Below the pieces are notes generated by a model. The model had not been told where the DNA came from and made no database searches. It saw nothing but the letters and a program-made list of their open reading frames with translations. Of a stretch of 64,000 nucleotides of DNA, positions 31,234 to 43,404 are shown in pieces. The stretch lies in assembly GCA_900074885.1 (NCBI GenBank), contig FJUW01000002.1, positions 757,001 to 821,000 of the forward strand, read 5' to 3'. Position numbers and translations under genes: made by a program. How positions within the stretch are numbered: the stretch's first letter is position 1; the number at the start of each line of letters is the position of its first letter. This DNA comes from Rhynchosporium graminicola. Its lineage: Eukaryota; Ascomycota; Leotiomycetes; Helotiales; Ploettnerulaceae.

Positions 31234-34092
31234 TGTGAAGGTATTGGTAGAGGGTCGAAGGTCGGGGAATGAGGACTGTGAACTTCTCTGGATTTCTAGA
31301 GAATGATTGGCGAAGCGGCGTTGTGACAGAACATCCAATGCTGGGCATCTCGACTTTATACATCTCCTTGGTAGAGAGTCATGTCTTTCTCCAGACCCCA
31401 GTTCTCCTGTTCCAACCCCATAGGTCCACATTGGCCGTGGCCTGTCCAGCCTTCCCCCAGACTGGAGAAGTTTCGATAGGACACTTCCCCATCCACAGAC
31501 GGGGATGTGCCTGCTTTCGTCGATTTGGCTACTTGGTAGTCCTAACCGTAGCTTGCGGCAGTGGCTTCTGGAGCAAAAAGCCTAAATGCTAGTCTCGCAC
31601 AGAAAAGCACCGGTCTATGACGATGCCATTTCAATAGCTTTCATTGGGTAATCTACTTAGTAGCTCAAACTCAATTACTTTGTAGTGACCGAGAGAATAG
31701 CCGAAATCGGTATTTTTGTTGCGGATCGATCTTTGAAGTCGTGATTGGGAACAGACCTGCAGAGATTACTCCGCATGTAACTCATCTGCAGGTTATCCTG
31801 AGCCTCCGCAGTGTCCATGAATGCCACTTTTGATCCAGCTCAATATTGGCTCTATTCCGTAAGCTTTGCAGCTTCTTGGCGTCTATGGATTAAGCTTACT
31901 AGGATCTTGACAGCTTCAAGGGAAGGCTGGGCAAATATGTTTTCCACGAAATAAGAACTTGGGTGAGCGGTGCATGATTTAAAACAATGCCTCGATCTTG
32001 AAGCTGGGAGGGCTTGGCGGGACCTTCTCTGAGTAAAGCTCTCGCATAGTTATTACAGTGTAAACCCAGATTTGATCTGAGGGACATTCTTGGATGATGA
32101 AAGGAATTTACTACCATTGCAGCCAGAGCCTCCCATACCGCTTCGCTCGGAGCGAAGTTACCTGGCCTCGAAGCTCTAGTGACGCTTCTCGGGACTATTA
32201 TGGATCTGGAGAATCCCCAGATCCCAGTTCCCACATCACCTGAGAGGCTGAGAGCCAATGCCAGCCCCAATCTCGTCCGGGGTCGATTGTTGAAGTGGCG
32301 TTTTTATAACATCCAAAAAAGGACGTTTTCGGCGTAATCGATGAGAATCGAGACGGCTCGAGTGGAGATAAGGAGATGGAGAAATGGAGAAAACTCCAAA
32401 CGGGGTCTCCACAACATCTGTACGGAAAATAGCAGACTCCACTCTTTAGATAGAAAACATGCTCAATTGTCGCGATGTCAGTACGAATGACCTGGAAATT
32501 TGAGACAGCCAGATCCTGGTACAATATCAGAAATAAACTGACTCGGTACTTGCCAAACGATGTGGTCAGGTTTTCCAGGACCAGGTTCTGTTCCTGCCCT
32601 CACATTCCATTCTGTAAGCCAAAGGTGCTGATATACATCACCTACTCTCCATATACCAGCAAATTCTATCCTCAATCAACATCACAGCTCGTATCATGCA
32701 TTTTAACACACCCACCCATGTGAAGCACAAACGAGGAACCTAAAGTCTTTCTTTCGGCTCTTGCAGGCATCCAGACTCAAAAGCCGACGAACTCCATTCC
32801 ATTCCTCGAGAACGTGAGCAAACGAGGGGAAGAAATTCCTGGGGTCCCCCCCCAGTCGTTCCCACACTTCCAGCCCTGGCACGTGCCAGAAATCCAATCG
32901 CTGCTGGAGTTGCCAAATCAGCGAAGCCTTCGAACCCCCCAAGGCGCCACTCCGTAAATTAACCCATGTGTGCTTGTCAAGTTGTTTGTCACACTTCAAT
33001 ATCAATATCAAAATCGACACCTTTCACTTGAACATGGGGCACACTTATCACGCCATTTCAAAGCCGACATAATGATCTTTGCTGGGCAATAATACATACC
33101 AATGCCGAAATAGCAAGGTTTTGGGAAGGGCACACAGCAGGAGATTTTTAACGAAGCTCGCAGCATCCTTTCTCTTACTCCAGCATGGTTGATCGGGACT
33201 TAGTGAATCGTGTACCTGAGTAGAAACCTCCAAGCAATCAATCTTGCCACGAATGCGAATTCCTAGAAACAACTGTAAGATAGGGGCGTTTCTGAGGCTT
33301 ATGTACGTACCTGTGTTGTTAGAAGTAGCGCTGTTCTCACAACTGCATGCACTCGATCGTTCCATCGATGTCCTTTCAGGCTGAAGAATAAAGGAGAAGG
33401 TCGACGAAGAAGTATAGGAATACTTGGAATACCTAAGAGGGATCTCATTAGAGCTGTGGCTGCTAATTGTAGAGCTTCGGAGGCATGACTACTTGGTTAC
33501 TTGACCTTTAACCCACCTGGCCCGCGCCTTCTCACAAACTTCTTGAAGACTTAAGTACAGCCATACACCTACCTACCTACTGGTAAGCGTGAATATAGTA
33601 TTCACATTCCCAAGTATCACTCTCGTCTCTTGCTACGGTTCTGCGGACTCTATCTCCTAATGTCCTACAGTAAGTAATATCACTCATACAGCTTCTTGAC
33701 ATCGGCAATATTACACGATACGAAATGCGAGATTGACATGAAATCAATATCCGTGGATATCTTGTCTTAACCGCCAGATCACAAGCGCATCATTACTATT
33801 CATTGTGAACCTGGCGTTATATAGGCATTAAAGCTTTAAAGCTTTTTGTTGCGAGGATATGGGTCTTGGTATGGATCAGGTGACTGTAGTCACGTGCATG
33901 GTCCGTGCGGATATTCCTAGATAATACCTTTAGTCAACTATCTATAGTCTATATAATATTGAGCTATTTGTGGATCACTAGTTAAAAAAACGGGTCACGT
34001 GAAATGCTGTGATTGGCTATACCTAGGCCTTAGCAGGTGCACGGCCGAAAAGAAGGAACACGAAAATTTTTACTCACGCCCGAATCAAAACA

Positions 34093-34113
34093 GCCCCGAA
34101 GCTTGCGTAGGGC
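34093..34113 (+). repeat. 21-bp hairpin-forming repeat, copy 1
   Basis: GCCCCGAAGCTTGCGTAGGGC; ends pair (GCCC/GGGC) and flanking AACA/TGTT extends the stem. Copy 2 lies 96 bp on. Confidence 0.7.
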
Positions 34114-34188
34114 AGCTGTTCGTGAGGACCCCTAAGTACTTTCTATCTACGGACTTTCTTTATAGACTGCGCGAAGCAAGGTCCCTTG

Positions 34189-34209
34189 GCCCCGAAGCTT
34201 GCGAAGGGC
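34189..34209 (+). repeat. 21-bp hairpin-forming repeat, copy 2
   Basis: Differs from copy 1 at one base (A for T); GGCCC/GGGCC can form the stem. Confidence 0.7.
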
Positions 34210-37053
34210 CGCCGAGGAGTAGACCTTGTAATTAGTACTGCAATACAACAAATAACATTCAACTACTCTATGCCTTACTCTGAAGATTAATATAACCTTG
34301 CGACACTTTTTCACGGTACAGGTACTAGTCTCCCTTTGTTAACCTCCACGTACGTGATCTCGGATTCCCAGACGGATATTGACTGAACATCAGCCTTGTA
34401 ACGAAAGCCAACGTAGTCCAATCCGACAACAAGTTATAGCGCGATGGCAGAGTGTATTTTGAATAATAATACTTGGGTCCAGAGTGGCAAAATCATGTAG
34501 GAATACCCGTCTTTTTCTTTTTCCGTCAGCTTATAATTTCTATATGAATAACCTGACCAAAGTCTGGACTTTCATCTGGCTTTTTGTACTTGAAATCTCA
34601 CAGTCTCGAGATTGTGGTTTAATGACGGTCCTCGAGGCATGTGTTGAATGTAGATATGTCACTGATCTTCGTTGAACGCTACAGATTTGTGCTCTAGGTT
34701 CCTGAAATTTTCGACATTTCATAAATCTCTCATGCACCCACTAAATTGATGAATGATCAGTGAAAGCAATCCTATCACAAGGAGTCAAAGATCAACTCAA
34801 AACATGAAACTTCAAAGTGCTGAGTCGGCCGGATCACTGTATCGATGCCGTCTTATAACATTCTTCTAATTTCTCGACGGCCTGCTCTTTCTAAGACGTT
34901 AAACAATGTCAACTTTTTTATGACAACACTCGGGATAAGAAATTTGGTATCTAACTGTACCGGAAACAGTCTCGTCTAAACGACGAGGGTACTATATTTC
35001 CACTCAGGACGTATTCTTCCCGTCTTCCTAAACGAGGAAAGGTAATGACCGACGACGAGTGTCATTGAAAACGTTTCTTTGGTATAATGAAATGGCTTAA
35101 AACAAAGAGCAACCTGTGAACGACTGACAAGTAATATACACACTAGATGAATAGTTATGTAAGTTATATCTGGTAAAACCAACAGAAGAGAGTGAATCCG
35201 GGAGATCGATAATAATTTCCACTATGACAATCACAGTGACCAACGCTGATACTCCTGCAGTAGTGAAGCAACCTTTCTATATTATGAGGCGAAAACATTT
35301 CCTGTCATATGCATTCACATAGCCGGTAGTCGAAGTTCAGAGTCTGTGAACAGCATGGTGATATGAACTCGATTCCAATTCCTACTCGTGATGTCAATGA
35401 AATGGTGATGGAGGTTCCTTGCCGAACAGTCCATTGACTAATCAAAGTCTGCTTCTTGTACACGGAGATTCTATGACTCAAAGCTAGTCAAGTCAGTCCG
35501 TGTTCGTAATGGACTGGCTCCGTATCGAAGAGCATATCATTCCTATTGCTCGCGTGATTCTCTTGACTTCAAGTCGTGAGGCAGGCGTACGCTTAGAGTG
35601 GAGAAATAAACTTCCCAGAACGAAGAGTCTCAATCTCAGTCTACAAGATACGGACCCGGATAAATATTATTCTAGATAAAACCCATCTGACCGTATATGC
35701 TTGCTACTCTACCTCTTTTGCATGGCAACCACAAGATTTCAACTGAAATCAATAGGAGCACAACTCACCAACATCTGCAGCTGAGCACAATAAGTATAAA
35801 AATCTCACTTGCCCTATCTAACAGCGAACCATGGAAAACTCCTGATGGGATTCTGCTCCGTGGCTTGCTGGCTCGAATCAAGAAAGAAGTTTAGCTTTTC
35901 CTGGTCATCTCCCTTCCGTAAGTACCCTTCTGGCTGTCACTGCATACTCACAACAAAGCTATCATGTAGTCTATATTGATTTCGAATAGCGTATCTCTGC
36001 ACAGAAGCATATCCTGAATGCAGAGCAACGACAAAAGTGATAGTAAGATCTAGTAGATTGACAACCACAGCCCCCACGACAGCACTAAATGCGTATGGAT
36101 AACAGAATACAAAAACAAAAACAGAAACCACATAACCAAGCACTCTCGGAGCAAAAGCAAAAAAGATGCAAAGCCTCCACTCCACACCTCCGCCTACGCC
36201 CGATATAATCGAGGAACATTCCTTCAACCCTACAGATCCTTTCATTAAGTTTTTCATATGGTGCTTTCTCGGGAACATGAAAGCGAAAAGATATTCAAAA
36301 CGCTCTTATGTAGAGAGTCGGAAGACTGATTCTTGCTCACAGCAAGGTACTGGTGTGATTTTCCCTAGAGAGTAGAGATCGGCTGAATGGAATGGAAAAG
36401 GCGTAAGAGGAAAGCTGGACTTGTATGATTGAAAATTGCAGGGCGAGAACACCAAAGTGGCAAGGATTAGGCATCGAATAGGCGTACTAGACAGGTGAGA
36501 CGTCGACGAAATTTTCCTAGCTCATTTTGCTCTTCCCTTCCCCTGAGATACGCAAGAGCACGGTGTCAGAAGTATTTCCAAATTGATATACCTTCCAGCT
36601 AGGGCCTTTTCAGAGGGACTTGTAAGATCGATTGAGTGTATTTTCTTGAGCACGAAACTAAGGTTTTTACGAATGCAGAAAGCCCGCAAGTTCTCGCTTA
36701 CTTGTTTGGGAGACAAAAGACTCCAAGTCTAGAGGCACAAGGTACAGTAACAGGTGGTTATATTCAGTATTCATTCCATTCTGAGGACGCGTTGGGTGTA
36801 TCAATCATACGCTCATTTCATTTTGTTTTGTTTCATAAACCCATCCATGTCCTAACCAGACCAGACCCAGACCATTACCATGCAACAGAAAGCTCCCAGT
36901 CTACCTATAGACCGAAAGTAAAGACGCACGGATGCAATGCTAGAACCGTCACCTGTTCGCCAGAGGTATATGCTGCAAAACAACGAAGGAAGAAGATATT
37001 ACACGAGAAACGAAGCGATGACAGCGCCGCAGCGAGTGTGAGAGCTCTCGAAT

Positions 37054-38654
37054 CTAGGATGCAGATTCATCTGAGCGACGATTTCCGCCGCGAGGTGCTC
37101 CTCCGTTTCCACGGAAGTTACCTCTGCCGCGTCCATCTCCTCGGAAGTTGCCCCGGCCTCTGCCTCGTCCATCGCCGCGTCCTCTATTAAAACTGCCTCG
37201 TCCACCACGGTCGCGATTGCGCTCGACAGCTTGGAATCCATCGTTGACCGGTGGAGTGGAGATGGGCTGAAAAAAAATCTGTTAGCTGTGGATGTCATTA
37301 ACAGAGTTCGAACAGGGCCTTACTTGAGTAGGGGAGTCAGGTTGATCATCAGCCCAGCTTTGGGTATTGGACGGCGCAGCAGGTGTGGCGGTAACTCCAG
37401 TGTCGGTCTCGGCAGCATCACGGGGAACTTCAACCCACTCCTGGCTTGCAGACAATTCATTGTTGTTGTCCCAGTTGGCCTCGGCCGCTGCATTGGCAGC
37501 TCCATCACCAAATCCAGAATTTGCAGGAACGCCTTGATCATACGCAGCTTCGGTTTGTCCGTCGACTAATTCTGTAGCAGCAGGAGCATCAAGCTCGGTA
37601 AGACCAGCGTTGGCAATTGTTGGGTCGGACTCCACTGGGTACTCGGTGGTCTCAACTTGATCGGATTCTGGGGCAACTGCTTGGATTTGGGCAAGGGAGG
37701 CAGTCTTGAGGTCGGCATCTGAAACTAGTTATCAGCACTACATGTGTGATGTAACGAACATGGATGCTTACAGGTAACAGTTAGCTGTTCACCAGCGATA
37801 GACGAGATTGTCTCTGAAGAACCTTGGATCAAGTTAAGCATAGCAGCCACAGCGCTGGCATCACCGGCATAGACCTGAGCCAGAAGACCTTCCAAAGCCT
37901 TGCTCTCCTCGAGTTCAGAAACCCCTACCTCACTTCTACGAATAGCAGCCAACTTCAAGAATTGGGAGATGAGGAGAAGATCGTCTTGCTGTTGCTTCAC
38001 GGCAGCTTCTGCAGCCTGGGACTTGGCAGAATTAACAGCCTCTTCCAACTTCTTGCTCGAGCGCTCAGTATGGGTCTTCTCGAATTCGGACTTCTCAGAT
38101 TGCAATTTGACCTTGTATTCCTGGTCAAACTTCTTGTATTGTGCGATCTGCTCTTCCAATTGTGATAGGGATGCCATAAGGGCAGGCTTCTTCAGAAGCT
38201 GGGTCTTCTGGTCGGCATTGATCTTGCGAGAAGAGACCAACTCATCGAGTGACTTGTCAGAGTTCTCGGCAACGATGCTGTCAACTCGGGATGCATTGGT
38301 CTGAACATATGGTTGTCAGCTAAAGGGCAGGAAGCGCTCTCCGGTAGATTCAGCTTACAATCTTCTTGTTTACATTACGGATGCTCCTGTAAGGATGTCA
38401 GTACAATTGTCCATGTGCGATCACACAATGCAGAGAGCTATCGAGCAACACACGTACTTGTATAGCTCTTTGATGTAGGGGCTCTCGTAGCTTCCGTCCT
38501 CATTCGCATTGTCGGTGGTACCATTTGTAGGAGAAACCTCCGCAACCGGAGCTGGTGCCTCAACCTCGGCGGAATTGGTCTTTGCAGCCTTCTTCTTCTT
38601 CGCAGACTTCGAATCGGTCTTGACTACAGGATTCTGGGTGGCAGCGGCAGCCAT
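37054..38654 (-). CDS. YAG7-like RGG-box protein
   Basis: Exons 38654-38458, 38386-38359 (28 nt), 38300-37772, 37718-37324 and 37266-37054 give 453 residues. The N terminus is low-complexity and Lys/Ala rich (SAKKKKAAKTNSAEVEAP). SPYIKELYKSIRNVNKKI leads into a long helical, probably coiled-coil part (LEEQIAQYKKFDQEYKVKLQ) that resembles the dimerisation region of YAG7/caprin-like fungal proteins. The following part is acidic and Gln/Asn rich (SQEWVEVPRD). The tail is an RGG box (GRGNFRGDGRGRGNFRGNGG), which usually binds RNA and is arginine-methylated. A role in mRNP biology is inferred, not shown. Splice sites are all canonical and phases agree. Family name is from memory of the pattern and should be read as likely. 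Confidence 0.8.
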
Positions 38655-39297
38655 TGTGAGGAGAGGTGGGTGTGTTTGGGGGGAGGCAGAGTATGTGTTG
38701 GTGTTTGTGCGGTATTGCAGCTCGAGACTGAGCAGTGACAGGTTTGTACGTGCGAGACCGTAAGAATAGAGTATCAGAAAGCCCGAGGATTGGACACAAA
38801 GTGGAGGAGTAGGAGGTATATGTTTGTAGAGTTATGTAGAGAAGATAACTGTTGTTCTGGAAAGTAGGTGAGTCTGGTCGAAAATAACGGGGCTTGAGCA
38901 AGGGAGAGAGCTCCCCTCCCCAGTCAGGCCAGACCCCTGCCACTAAGCGAATAGCACGGAAGGCTGGAGAAGAGCTGGACAAGGAAAAGAGCACATATCA
39001 CATTCATACATACCTACATACATATACAATATAGCTACGGCCATGGGTCTGGGCAGTTCAAGATTGACCCATTGATGGTACTTCGTCCTCTTCAAAATTG
39101 GCATCTACCATGTATACACGATCAACGGCTTGTCCACCCGCAAAGCATGTCATTTGCGTTCACATCACCCATCTTGACCCCCATAACCCAGCCTTGTAGC
39201 CTCATTCCTGCACAGCTTCTTCTCCCATGATGGCCTGACTAATCGTTTCAATCTTCACCGGATCCCAAGATAGCTGGCTTCTGCAGGGAAGTTGCTT
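38655..39297. other. Intergenic region upstream of the YAG7-like gene
   Basis: Contains a CATA/CCTA short repeat near 39001-39030. No gene recognised. Confidence 0.5.
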
Positions 39298-39830
39298 TCA
39301 TTTCCCATCCCTTGTGCGATTCCCTCGACATTTCTGCGAGAAAGGATAAATTATGTGTCTTATATACATATATCAGGCTTCTTGGCTTAATCATCCCTTG
39401 AACCTCGATAATGAATTCTGTGAAGGGTTTTAGTAGTAGTGCAGCAAGAGATACCGAAGGTCGAGATAGCAGGGGTGCCGTGCATACCTCCGTGACCTTC
39501 TTCACACTCCTCGCACTTATGCCTCGTTCGCCTGCTTGCTTCGCGTTAATTGTAGCCTCCTTCATCAATCTGAACATACTTGTCAGCTCATCCGCTCTAG
39601 ACTTGGTACTATCGATAGCAGGGAGCAAAATGATGGGAGGGGATCGCGTACGTCTGCAAAAAAAGAGCATAGTCGAGGAATATCTGCGGATGCTGTTAGA
39701 TGGGCCCTTCTGGGAGACGCGACGTGGAACTCACGAGAACATCAACGTTCTTGCTCACATTGCGCTTGGAATGAGCCTTGACAATCTTCTTAACTGTGGC
39801 TCTCGGGTACAGCTTTTGCGTAGCTGCCAT
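39298..39830 (-). CDS. Centromere protein W (histone-fold, Wip1)
   Basis: CENP-W pairs with CENP-T in the T-W-S-X histone-fold complex of the inner kinetochore. Exons 39830-39735, 39683-39652 (32 nt), 39569-39488 and probably 39333-39298 give 81 residues, near family length. Histone-fold marks: YPRATVKKIVKAHSKRNVSK, then IFLDYALFLQ, then LMKEATINAKQAGERGISAR and SVKKVTE. The three helices are complete. The tail is uncertain: the acceptor at 39334 gives KCRGNRTRDGK, and a second acceptor near 39285 would give KPAILGSGED instead; neither looks like the animal ending. Divergent from the aminopeptidase gene, 445 bp between start codons. Confidence 0.82.
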
Positions 39831-40275
39831 TTGCGATTTTTTGAGGGGTTGATACTTGTCTGAGGTAGATAGCTGTATAGTGTTTCCTGGGAGATGTGGT
39901 GATGTTTACCTTATAGACTCCTCCCAGTCGGCATTCAGCCTTGTCTCTCGGAGCTCGGCAAGGCGGCCAATCAGATGACGTCTAGCAGCCTCTATTTGCC
40001 TGCCGATTTAAGAAGGGAAGGTGGTCGTTCATAGCATCCTGATTTATCTCCCTATTCCGATATCAAAATTTTCCAATTCCTCATCAAGGACTTTTCAGTT
40101 GATTCTCATCTACGCATCCGACTTTCACAGATTTCCAAATTTCACAGGCTCGAGCCCGGAAGATCGTGTGTACTGTAAACCTCGAAACGACCCCGCCATT
40201 GGCCCATTGAGGTTTTTGGCATTCAACGATTATTACTAACGAGTCATTCCAGATTGTACCTAAGGAGGCGTTACT
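39831..40275. promoter_or_regulatory. Divergent promoter region CENP-W/aminopeptidase
   Basis: 445 bp between outward-facing starts. No TATA box stands out; the part near 40030-40130 is pyrimidine-rich. Confidence 0.5.
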
Positions 40276-43200
40276 ATGACCTCAGGTGTAGCTCAAGACC
40301 GGGATATCCTCCCTAGCAATGTCAGGCCGATCAATTATGACATATCTGTGTATGATATCGAGCTTGGGGGAGGCTTCACCTACCAGGGCAGCGTCATAAT
40401 TCTAGCCAAGATCGTGAAGACTTCAAAAGAGATTACCTTGAATTCCCACTTGCTCAAGTTACATAGTGTGGAGGTAACTCTAGAACACACAAAAGTTCAG
40501 CAAACATTTAAGTCAACTGGTATCTCGTATGATGCTCCAAGACAGCGAGCAACCATCTCCTTCGCAGAGGAAATCCCAGTTTCGGAGAAGGCCCTCATTA
40601 CCATCAATTTCGACGGTACCATCAACAATGACATGGCAGGCTTTTATCGATCCAAGTATAAGCCAGCCACGACACCTGCTGCATCAGTCCCAAAGGATGG
40701 GGACAGCCACGTTATGTTCTCGACTCAATTCGAGAGCTGTGACGCTCGAAGAGCTTTTCCATGTTTCGATGAGCCCAATCTAAAGGCTACATTTGACGTC
40801 GAAATCGAGCTTCCAGAAGATCAAGTAGCTCTTTCAAACATGCCCGAGAAGGAAGTGAAGAAGGCCAAGGCTGGATTCAAAACTGTCTCATTCGAAAAGA
40901 CTCCTATCATGAGCACTTACTTGCTGGCATGGGCGATCGGCGATTTCGAATATATCGAGGACTTCACCAAGCGTAAATATAACGGCAAGAACCTGCCAGT
41001 TCGTATATACACCACCAGAGGCTTGAAAGGCCAGGCTCAGTTCGCGCTTGATCATGGTCCACAGATTATTGACTATTACTCCGAGATCTTTGGTATTGAC
41101 TATCCACTCCCAAAGTGTGATCTTCTTGCTGTTCATGAATTTGTATGTTCAAGCTCTTTCAACCGATTTTATTATCCTCGTGCGCCAGTTTCCAGAGCTA
41201 CGTAGCTATGCCGAGCGTTTTGTAAGACAATTTGCTGACCAGTGGTGATATTCAGTCTCACGGAGCGTAAGTACTACCGGGGCAAAATCTCCCATATCCA
41301 GGTTGCAATCCTCTGATACTAAGACCTTATTAGGATGGAGAATTGGGGAATGATTACATACCGAACTACAGCTCTTCTGTTCGATGAGAAAACCTCAGAT
41401 GCGAAATTCAAGAATAGAATTGCAGAAGTAGTAGCACATGAGCTCGCACATCAATGGTTCGGCAATCTGGTCACTATGGTAAGTCTTTCTCATCGTACCC
41501 CCCAAAATCCTTTGTGTTCTTATTCGCACGATCGCTGCTCACAGTCCATTCGATGAGAATAGCCATTGACACAAGTGATCTCTGCAGGATTGGTGGAACG
41601 AACTTTGGCTCAACGAAGGTTTTGCTACTTGGGTCAGCTGGCTCGCTACTGATCACATTCATCCTGATTGGCACGTGTGGCCGCAATTCGTGTCCGAAGG
41701 AATGCAAGGTGCATTTGCTTTGGATTCACTGCGCAGCTCTCATCCAATTGACGTGCCTGTCAAGGACGCTCTAGACGTCGACCAAGTATTCGATAAGATT
41801 AGCTACCTCAAAGGTATGTGACAATGGTCTTCTATATCGGCTTTTCCATGGCTTTCGTTTCTGGGGTTGAATGCCTTGTGATTTCAATGTGCTGATTTTT
41901 TGATATCAAGGTTGTTCTGTCATTCGAATGTTAGCTGCTCATCTTGGACAAGATGTCTTCCTCAAGGGCGTGGGAGACTATCTCAAGGCACATGCGTTTG
42001 GGAATGCCACAACTAATGATCTGTGGTCTGCCGTCGGAAAAGCATCTGGCCGGGATGTCTCAAGTTTGATCGATCCATGGATCTTGACGATGGGCTTCCC
42101 AGTTCTCAATGTCAGCGAGAAAGAAGGACAAATTGAGGTTAAGCAAAATCGGTATTTGTCTACCGGCGATGTCAAGGCTGAGGACGACAGCACCACTTGG
42201 TGGATCCCTCTCGGGCTGGAAAGCAGGGCCGGAAGTGAAGATGCTCAAGCCCTGAACTTCACTAAGAAGGAGGCCATTATTGGTGTAGACGACGCGTTTT
42301 ACAAGATCAACAAGGACACCACTGGATTCTATCGCACCAATTATCCACCAGCTCGACTCGCTAAGCTTGGCACTCAGATCGAGCGCCTGACACTTTCGGA
42401 CAAGATTGGTAGGTCCCTTAGCTAGTCGAGATGAGATTGTAGCTTACATTCTGCAGGATTGGTCGCCGATTCTGGAGCTCTCGCTTACTCCGGCGAAGGT
42501 TCTACTCCAGCAGTGCTGTCTTTTGTGGAGGGGTTCCAAGGCGAAACCAACTTCCTCGTCTGGTCTCAAATTCTTGGATCGCTTGCCACTATCAAATCTG
42601 TCTTTGCAGACGATGAGGCTGTGACAGCCGGTCTGAACAGATTTGTTCTCAAACTAGTCACCCCTGTAGTAGAGAGGATCGGCTGGGAATCCTCTGGCGA
42701 TGATTTCCTTACCGGGCAGCTTCGTGCTCGGCTTATCATGACCGCTGGGATGAACGGACATGAGAAGTAGAATACCGATCTCCAAATCTGCATCCTTACT
42801 GACAGTATTCAGGACAATCGCAGAAGCCAAGCGCAGATTCGACCTCTACGTCTCCGGCGAAAACAAAACGGCCATCCACTCCAACCTACGTGCTGCTGTT
42901 TACGCATTAGTCATCCGCTACGGCGGCAAAACCGAATTTGACTACCTCAAGAGTGAATGGCATTCCACAAGCTCCTTGGACGGCCAAGAAACCATCCTCC
43001 GCGAACTTGGGCACATCCAAGACCCCTCGCTCCTTCCAGCCTACCTCGCCCTCCTCTTCAATGATGTCGCCACCCAAGACATGCATACCGGCGCCGTCGC
43101 ACTCGCTGCCAATCCTCGCACGAGAACGGCGCTATGGAAATACCTCCAATCGAATTTCGACAGCATCAAAGATCGTCTGGGTAAGAATATGGTTGTTCTC

Positions 43201-43404
43201 GATAGGTTTATCCTTTCTTGCTTGAATTGCTTCAGTGATAGGGAGACGGAGAAGGAGATTAAGGCGTTTTTTGAGGGGAGAGATAATCGCGGATATGATA
43301 GGACGTTGGCGATTGTTGGGGACACAATTTTGGGGAGGGCGACTTACAGGGAGAGGGATGGGAAGGTTATTTTGGAGTGGTTACAGGCGTACGAGTATGC
43401 TTGA
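40276..43404 (+). CDS. APE2: M1 zinc aminopeptidase (Ape2/Aap1, puromycin-sensitive type)
   Basis: Cytosolic metallo-aminopeptidase that removes N-terminal residues from peptides. Exons 40276-41142, 41256-41266, 41334-41478, 41588-41813, 41911-42408, 42457-42766 and 42813-43404 give 882 residues. Motifs in order: [19 protein letters not shown] (substrate pocket), exopeptidase motif GAMENWG, zinc site HELAHQW (HExxH) with the third ligand Glu in [11 protein letters not shown], then the C-terminal ERAP1-like helical domain ([20 protein letters not shown]). No signal peptide. Exon 2 is an 11-nt microexon that codes SHG and part of Ala of GAMEN. The last intron (42767-42812) has a weak donor, GTAGAA; retention would stop the protein after residue 686. 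Other introns are canonical. Confidence 0.95.

Larger units (their letters stand above)
31234..37053. other. Gene-poor stretch of 5.8 kb
   Basis: The first part is the transporter promoter. No ORF reaches a convincing domain; the longest are 184 codons (36636-37190 plus) and 113 codons (36278-35937 minus, hydrophobic). 33.6-35.3 kb is AT-rich with a duplicated 21-mer listed separately and may hold decayed repeats. Confidence 0.5.

Noticed and set aside
35937..36278. Minus ORF of 113 codons with hydrophobic stretches
   Set aside because: Could be a small membrane protein, but no conserved motif, start context or intron evidence.
36636..37190. Plus ORF of 184 codons
   Set aside because: Overlaps the RGG exon of the YAG7-like gene on the other strand; no domain.
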